From assembly GCA_028717305.1 (NCBI GenBank), contig JAQUOC010000053.1, forward strand, positions 1 through 8,780: 8,780 nucleotides of DNA, given 5' to 3'. The position numbers and the translations under genes were made by a program. Source of the DNA: Dehalococcoidales bacterium (GTDB lineage: Bacteria; Chloroflexota; Dehalococcoidia; Dehalococcoidales; UBA5760). Below, in pieces: positions 6,032 to 8,780 of the stretch (the first letter of the stretch is position 1; the number at the start of each line of letters is the position of its first letter). The notes beneath the pieces were generated by a model that worked only from the letters and a program-made list of their open reading frames with translations, did not search any database and was not told the DNA's origin.

Positions 6032-6982
6032 TTGCGGATTGTATTTATGGGTAGTCCGGAGTATGCCGTGTTGCCCCTTGAGCACCTAGTTCTAAATGGG
6101 TACCGTATCCCGGCTGTCTATACCCAGCCGGATCGATCGGCGGGTAGGGGGCGGGCCCTATCCCCATCGCCGGTGAAGAGAGCGGCCGAGTGTTTGAATC
6201 TTATGGTGGTACAACCTGGTAGCTTGCAGAAGATGGAGGCGGTCTCGGGGCTGGCTACCTTACGGCCTGATATCATCGTTGTGGCAGCCTTCGGTCAAAT
6301 TCTGCCCCGGTCGGTGCTGGATATCCCGCGCTGTGGCTGTATCAATTTGCACCCCTCTCTTTTACCAAAGTTCAGGGGGGCGTCGCCGGTGGCGTCGGCT
6401 ATTCTGTCCGGTGCAGATTTTACCGGGGTCAGCATTATGCTCATGGATGAGGGCGTGGATACCGGACCGATACTGGCCCGGGCGCAGATTCCTATTTCGA
6501 GGCGGGACACTACCGGCTCACTGACGGCGAAGCTGTCCAGGATATCTGCTCAGTTGCTCCTTTCCGTTTTACCGTCCTGGGTAAAGGGGACGCTCTCCCC
6601 ACAGCCTCAGGAGGAGGCTGGAGCGAGCTACTGCCGTCCGATTTCAAAAAGTGATGGTGAGATTGACTGGAGTCTGCCTGCAGTAGATATATGGCGGCGG
6701 GTGCGTGCCTTCCACCCCTGGCCGGGGTGTTATACTGGATGGAGTGGGCGGCGGATAAGGATTGTTGAGGCGGTACCAGTATGTGATGTTAGAGATGTTG
6801 CCGCCGGGAGAGTAGTGGCGTTGCCGTCGGCTGGCGAGGGAGCTGGAGAGCCGGCATTTGGCATCGGCACCGGGGACGCGGTTCTAGGTGTGGTCCGGGT
6901 TCAGATGGAGGGGAGGCGAGAGATGTCGGCCGCCGAGTTTTTGAAGGGGCAGCGGAGTTGGTTAGGGTGCGGTTGCTGTTAA
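6032..6982 (+). CDS. fmt: Methionyl-tRNA formyltransferase
   Basis: Fmt formylates Met-tRNA(fMet) using 10-formyl-tetrahydrofolate, producing the initiator tRNA for bacterial translation. The 316-residue protein has the expected length. The catalytic domain shows CGCINLHPSLLPKFRGASPV, with the catalytic Asn and His at N105 and H107, and DEGVDTGPIL with the catalytic Asp at D143. The C-terminal tRNA-binding domain begins around ISKSDGEIDW (204-213), with VRAFHPWPG (224-232) and FLKGQR (303-308). The start is a TTG at 6032. It gives MRIVFMGSPEYAV, which matches the family N-terminus, and GAGAGG lies 7 nt upstream; the next ATG (6047) would remove the first beta strand. It is transcribed divergently from dnaA, with mazG 94 bp downstream on the same strand. 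Confidence 0.96.
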   Translation: MRIVFMGSPEYAVLPLEHLVLNGYRIPAVYTQPDRSAGRGRALSPSPVKRAAECLNLMVVQPGSLQKMEAVSGLATLRPDIIVVAAFGQILPRSVLDIPRCGCINLHPSLLPKFRGASPVASAILSGADFTGVSIMLMDEGVDTGPILARAQIPISRRDTTGSLTAKLSRISAQLLLSVLPSWVKGTLSPQPQEEAGASYCRPISKSDGEIDWSLPAVDIWRRVRAFHPWPGCYTGWSGRRIRIVEAVPVCDVRDVAAGRVVALPSAGEGAGEPAFGIGTGDAVLGVVRVQMEGRREMSAAEFLKGQRSWLGCGCC

Positions 6983-7018
6983 GTCAGGGCCGGGACACGG
7001 GTAGGTTTGTACCAGGTG

Positions 7019-7047
7019 TTAACGGTTAGTGAAATAGATTTCATAAA
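7019..7047 (+). promoter_or_regulatory. Possible weak promoter before mazG
   Basis: TTAACG (7019-7024) and CATAAA (7042-7047) are 17 bp apart, each a 4/6 match. mazG could equally be read through from fmt across the 94-bp gap. Confidence 0.2.
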
Positions 7048-7076
7048 GATGTATTTATAAGGAGAGAGTTTTATCT

Positions 7077-7880
7077 TTGCCGCAGAATCTCGACCGGTTT
7101 GAGACTTTAGTCCGTATTGTCGCCAGGTTGCGTGCCCCTGATGGTTGTCCTTGGGATAGAAAGCAGACCCATGCTTCGCTTCGAGAGCACCTGCTTGAGG
7201 AGGCTTACGAGGTGCTGGAGGCCCTGGATGAGGGGGAGTCGGAGAAGCTTTGCGAGGAGTTGGGTGACCTGCTCCTGCAGATAGTACTCCATGCTCAGAT
7301 TGCTGCCGAGGCCGGTGATTTTAGGCTTGGTGATGTCGTCAGGGGAATAAACGCCAAGCTGATTCATCGCCATCCCCATGTCTTTGGTTCGTCGGAGGCA
7401 GCGAGTGTCGATGAGGTGCTGTCCAACTGGGAGGGGCTCAAGAAGCAGGAAAGGGACAGCGATGTCTCTATGCTTGATGGCATCTCCAGACAGATGCCGG
7501 CGCTGGCCTATGCTCAGTCAGTACAGCGGCGTGTAGCGCGGGTCGGCTTTGACTGGGAGAGTGATGACGGAGCAATCGATAAGCTGTCCGAGGAGGTCGG
7601 GGAGTTCCGGCAGGCGGCCAGTCAGGGAGAGAAGGCGGCGGAGTTCGGCGACCTGGTGTTTACACTGGTTAATATTGCCCGTCGGCTGGGGATTGACCTG
7701 GAGTCGGCACTGAGGGAGACTAACGAGCGTTTCTACCGGCGCTTTGCTGCTATGGAGAAGCTCTGCCACCAGCGTGGCCTTAATCTGATTAAGCTATCCC
7801 TTGCCGAAAAAGATGCCCTGTGGGAGGAAGCGAAAAGGGAGATAGCCGGTTCGGGCGATGGTCGGGGTGAGAGGACTTGA
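7077..7880 (+). CDS. mazG: Nucleoside triphosphate pyrophosphohydrolase MazG
   Basis: MazG hydrolyses (d)NTPs to NMP and pyrophosphate, removing aberrant nucleotides and, in E. coli, lowering ppGpp. The 267-residue protein has both tandem MazG domains. The N-terminal one contains LRAPDGCPWDRKQTHASL (18-35), the metal-binding EEAYE (41-45) and EELGD (60-64), and ends near RHPHVFG (98-104). The C-terminal one contains SEEVGEF (171-177) and EFGD (189-192). All metal-ligand acidic positions look intact. The start is a TTG at 7077 with AAGGAGAGAG upstream; a stop at 7044 excludes any upstream ATG in frame. The last six codons and the stop lie inside the oppositely oriented tRNA-Pro gene, so the C-terminal residues GRGERT are read from the tRNA complement. 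Confidence 0.94.
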   Translation: MPQNLDRFETLVRIVARLRAPDGCPWDRKQTHASLREHLLEEAYEVLEALDEGESEKLCEELGDLLLQIVLHAQIAAEAGDFRLGDVVRGINAKLIHRHPHVFGSSEAASVDEVLSNWEGLKKQERDSDVSMLDGISRQMPALAYAQSVQRRVARVGFDWESDDGAIDKLSEEVGEFRQAASQGEKAAEFGDLVFTLVNIARRLGIDLESALRETNERFYRRFAAMEKLCHQRGLNLIKLSLAEKDALWEEAKREIAGSGDGRGERT

Positions 7881-7934
7881 ACCTCCGACCTCAGCGTCCC
7901 GAACGCTGCGCGCTGCCATCTGCGCTACACCCCG
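7859..7934 (-). tRNA. tRNA-Pro, anticodon CGG
   Basis: On the minus strand this folds as a standard 73-nt tRNA plus an encoded CCA (7859-7861). The acceptor stem is CGGGGTG/CACCCCG with discriminator A, the D-stem GCGC/GCGC, and the anticodon stem CAGCG/CGCTG with loop TTCGGGA. The variable loop is AGGTC, and the T-stem GGAGG/CCTCT has one G-U pair and loop TTCAAGT. Anticodon CGG reads the proline codon CCG. Its 3' end, including the T-stem 3' strand, overlaps the mazG 3' end by 22 bp on the opposite strand. A strong promoter lies immediately upstream. Confidence 0.95.
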
Positions 7935-8001
7935 GCACTGGTATTATAGACAGAATCACCCGGTTTCGGCAACAATGACCTTTCCGGAAGAGTGCCGGGG
8001 T
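7929..8001. repeat. 11-bp inverted repeat including the tRNA-Pro 5' end
   Basis: ACCCCGGCACT at 7929-7939 is the exact reverse complement of AGTGCCGGGGT at 7991-8001. The arms are 51 bp apart and enclose the tRNA promoter. The left arm is the first six bases of tRNA-Pro plus five bases of its leader. The right arm lies just before the apgM -35 box. It may be an operator-like symmetry or a tRNA-end fragment. Confidence 0.7.
7943..7972 (-). promoter_or_regulatory. Promoter of tRNA-Pro
   Basis: On the minus strand, TTGCCG (7967-7972) and a perfect TATAAT (7943-7948) are spaced by 18 bp. The -10 ends 8 nt before the first tRNA base, so the transcript would start at or within a base or two of the mature 5' end. 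Confidence 0.75.
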
Positions 8002-8006
8002 ATGAG

Positions 8007-8036
8007 TTGAGCTATATCGGGATTTTGGAATATAAT
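8007..8036 (+). promoter_or_regulatory. Promoter of apgM
   Basis: TTGAGC (8007-8012) and a perfect TATAAT (8031-8036) are spaced by 18 bp on the + strand. The predicted start near 8043 leaves a leader of only about 14 nt, which contains the G-rich ribosome-binding site. It is arranged back to back with the tRNA-Pro promoter. Confidence 0.65.
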
Positions 8037-8056
8037 GTGTCCTCACCGGGGGGATT

Positions 8057-8780
8057 TTGAAATACTGCGTTCTGATAATCGATGGTGCGGCCGGTCGGCC
8101 GCTTGCGGAGTGGGGAGATAAGACCTCTCTGGAGCTGGCGTATACGCCAAATCTGGACTCGATGGCGCAGGATGGTACCGTGGGGCTTGTCCGTACCGTG
8201 CCGGTGGGGATGGAGCCTGACAGCGCCTGTGCCTGTATGTCGCTGCTCGGCTATGACCCGGGACGGTACCGAATAGGCAGGGCCGCTATTGAGGCGGGGA
8301 ATATGGGCGTTAGTATCGGTGAGGACGAGGTCGTCTTCCGGTGTAATCTCGTGGCGGTACACGACGGCAGGATGCGGGACTACAGCGCCGGTCATATCAG
8401 CAGCAGCGAAGCCGGGGAGCTTATTGCTGCCCTGGAGGAAGGACTCGGTGGCGGGGGTGTTCACTTCTATCCCGGAGTTGGCTACCGGCATATCTGCAAG
8501 ATAAAGGGGTGGGAGGATACCCTGGAGGCCTGCTGTACCCCGCCACACAATATCCCGGACAGGTTAATTAAAGAGTTTCTGCCCAAAGGTTCGGGGAGCG
8601 GGCTGTTGCGGGATCTGATGCAGCGTTCGGAGGCGATACTCCGTGACCACCCGGTGAATATCAGCCGGAGGTCTCGGGGCAGCCTTCCGGCCAGTATGAT
8701 ATGGCTCTTCTGGGGCAGCCGCAGGGCACCCGATATACCTGCCTTCCGGCAGGTCTACGGATTAGGCGCTGCGAGATCGG
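8057..8780 (+). CDS. apgM: 2,3-bisphosphoglycerate-independent phosphoglycerate mutase, archaeal type, 5' part
   Basis: This is an alkaline-phosphatase-superfamily enzyme interconverting 3- and 2-phosphoglycerate in glycolysis and gluconeogenesis. An open frame of 241 codons runs off the right edge; family members are about 400 residues. The N-terminus is MKYCVLIIDGAAGRPLAEWG, with metal-ligand D9. The segment TPNLDSMAQDGTVGLVRTVP is typical. The active-site segment reads MEPDSACACMSLLGYDP with the presumed catalytic Ser at S56, where many archaeal-type enzymes have PGSD. Further family segments are FRCNLV, DYSAGHIS, FYPGVGYRHI, TPPHN and MIWLFWGS. The start is a TTG at 8057 with a GGGGGG run 3-8 nt upstream; no in-frame ATG lies upstream near the promoter. 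A related phosphotransferase proposed as a homoserine kinase in the same superfamily is a less likely alternative. Confidence 0.88.
   Translation, partial: MKYCVLIIDGAAGRPLAEWGDKTSLELAYTPNLDSMAQDGTVGLVRTVPVGMEPDSACACMSLLGYDPGRYRIGRAAIEAGNMGVSIGEDEVVFRCNLVAVHDGRMRDYSAGHISSSEAGELIAALEEGLGGGGVHFYPGVGYRHICKIKGWEDTLEACCTPPHNIPDRLIKEFLPKGSGSGLLRDLMQRSEAILRDHPVNISRRSRGSLPASMIWLFWGSRRAPDIPAFRQVYGLGAARS

Noticed and set aside
7859..8001. tRNA-Pro as an attachment site of an integrated element
   Set aside because: No integrase is present. The only repeat is an inverted 11-bp piece of the tRNA 5' end, whereas att sites usually duplicate the 3' part in direct orientation.
8012..8548. 178-codon open frame on the minus strand
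   Set aside because: It is the antisense shadow of apgM, whose conserved motifs are clear on the + strand. It lacks any recognisable domain.

Overview
The window is an ordinary-looking bacterial chromosome segment, with mid-50s GC content judged by eye. It lies around the replication initiator gene dnaA. Recognisable genes are gyrB (3' part), pyrE, nadD, obgE, dnaA, fmt, mazG, a tRNA-Pro(CGG) and the 5' part of apgM, an archaeal-type phosphoglycerate mutase. My best guess is the Chloroflexota, probably a Dehalococcoidia-like lineage. The reasons are the style of the ObgE and ApgM sequences as I remember them, the use of archaeal-type ApgM in a bacterium, and the frequent TTG/GTG starts. No database was searched, so this assignment is inference. 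No mobile element, CRISPR array, toxin or defence gene is visible.

Layout. At 1-1319 gyrB runs rightward and meets the leftward cluster obgE-nadD-pyrE (3835 back to 1316) tail to tail, the two stop codons sharing the tetranucleotide CTAG. A 326-bp AT-rich spacer (3836-4161) separates obgE from dnaA, which is also leftward (5502-4162). A 529-bp non-coding region (5503-6031) lies between the divergent dnaA and fmt genes and holds a perfect 79-bp direct repeat. Rightward fmt and mazG follow. The last codons of mazG overlap the 3' end of a leftward tRNA-Pro gene. A compact 122-bp interval (7935-8056) holds back-to-back promoters for the tRNA and for apgM, which runs off the right edge.

How the genes relate. 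All are housekeeping: DNA topology and initiation (GyrB, DnaA), initiator tRNA formylation (Fmt), ribosome-assembly GTPase (ObgE), NAD and pyrimidine synthesis (NadD, PyrE), nucleotide-pool cleaning (MazG), glycolysis (ApgM) and decoding of CCG (tRNA-Pro). They are linked by position near the presumed origin rather than by one pathway.

Most interesting signals. (1) Strand composition flips abruptly from C-rich to G-rich on the + strand at about 3840-3900, beside dnaA, as expected at a replication origin. (2) The DNA-recognition motif of this DnaA reads GDRNPSTV instead of the usual GGRDH(T/S)TV, and no canonical DnaA box is seen, so the origin may use a divergent box. (3) A 79-bp perfect duplication with a decayed extension lies in the dnaA-fmt gap. 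(4) mazG and tRNA-Pro overlap antisense. I did not find a clearly novel multi-gene system. The unusual content is the origin-like non-coding DNA.
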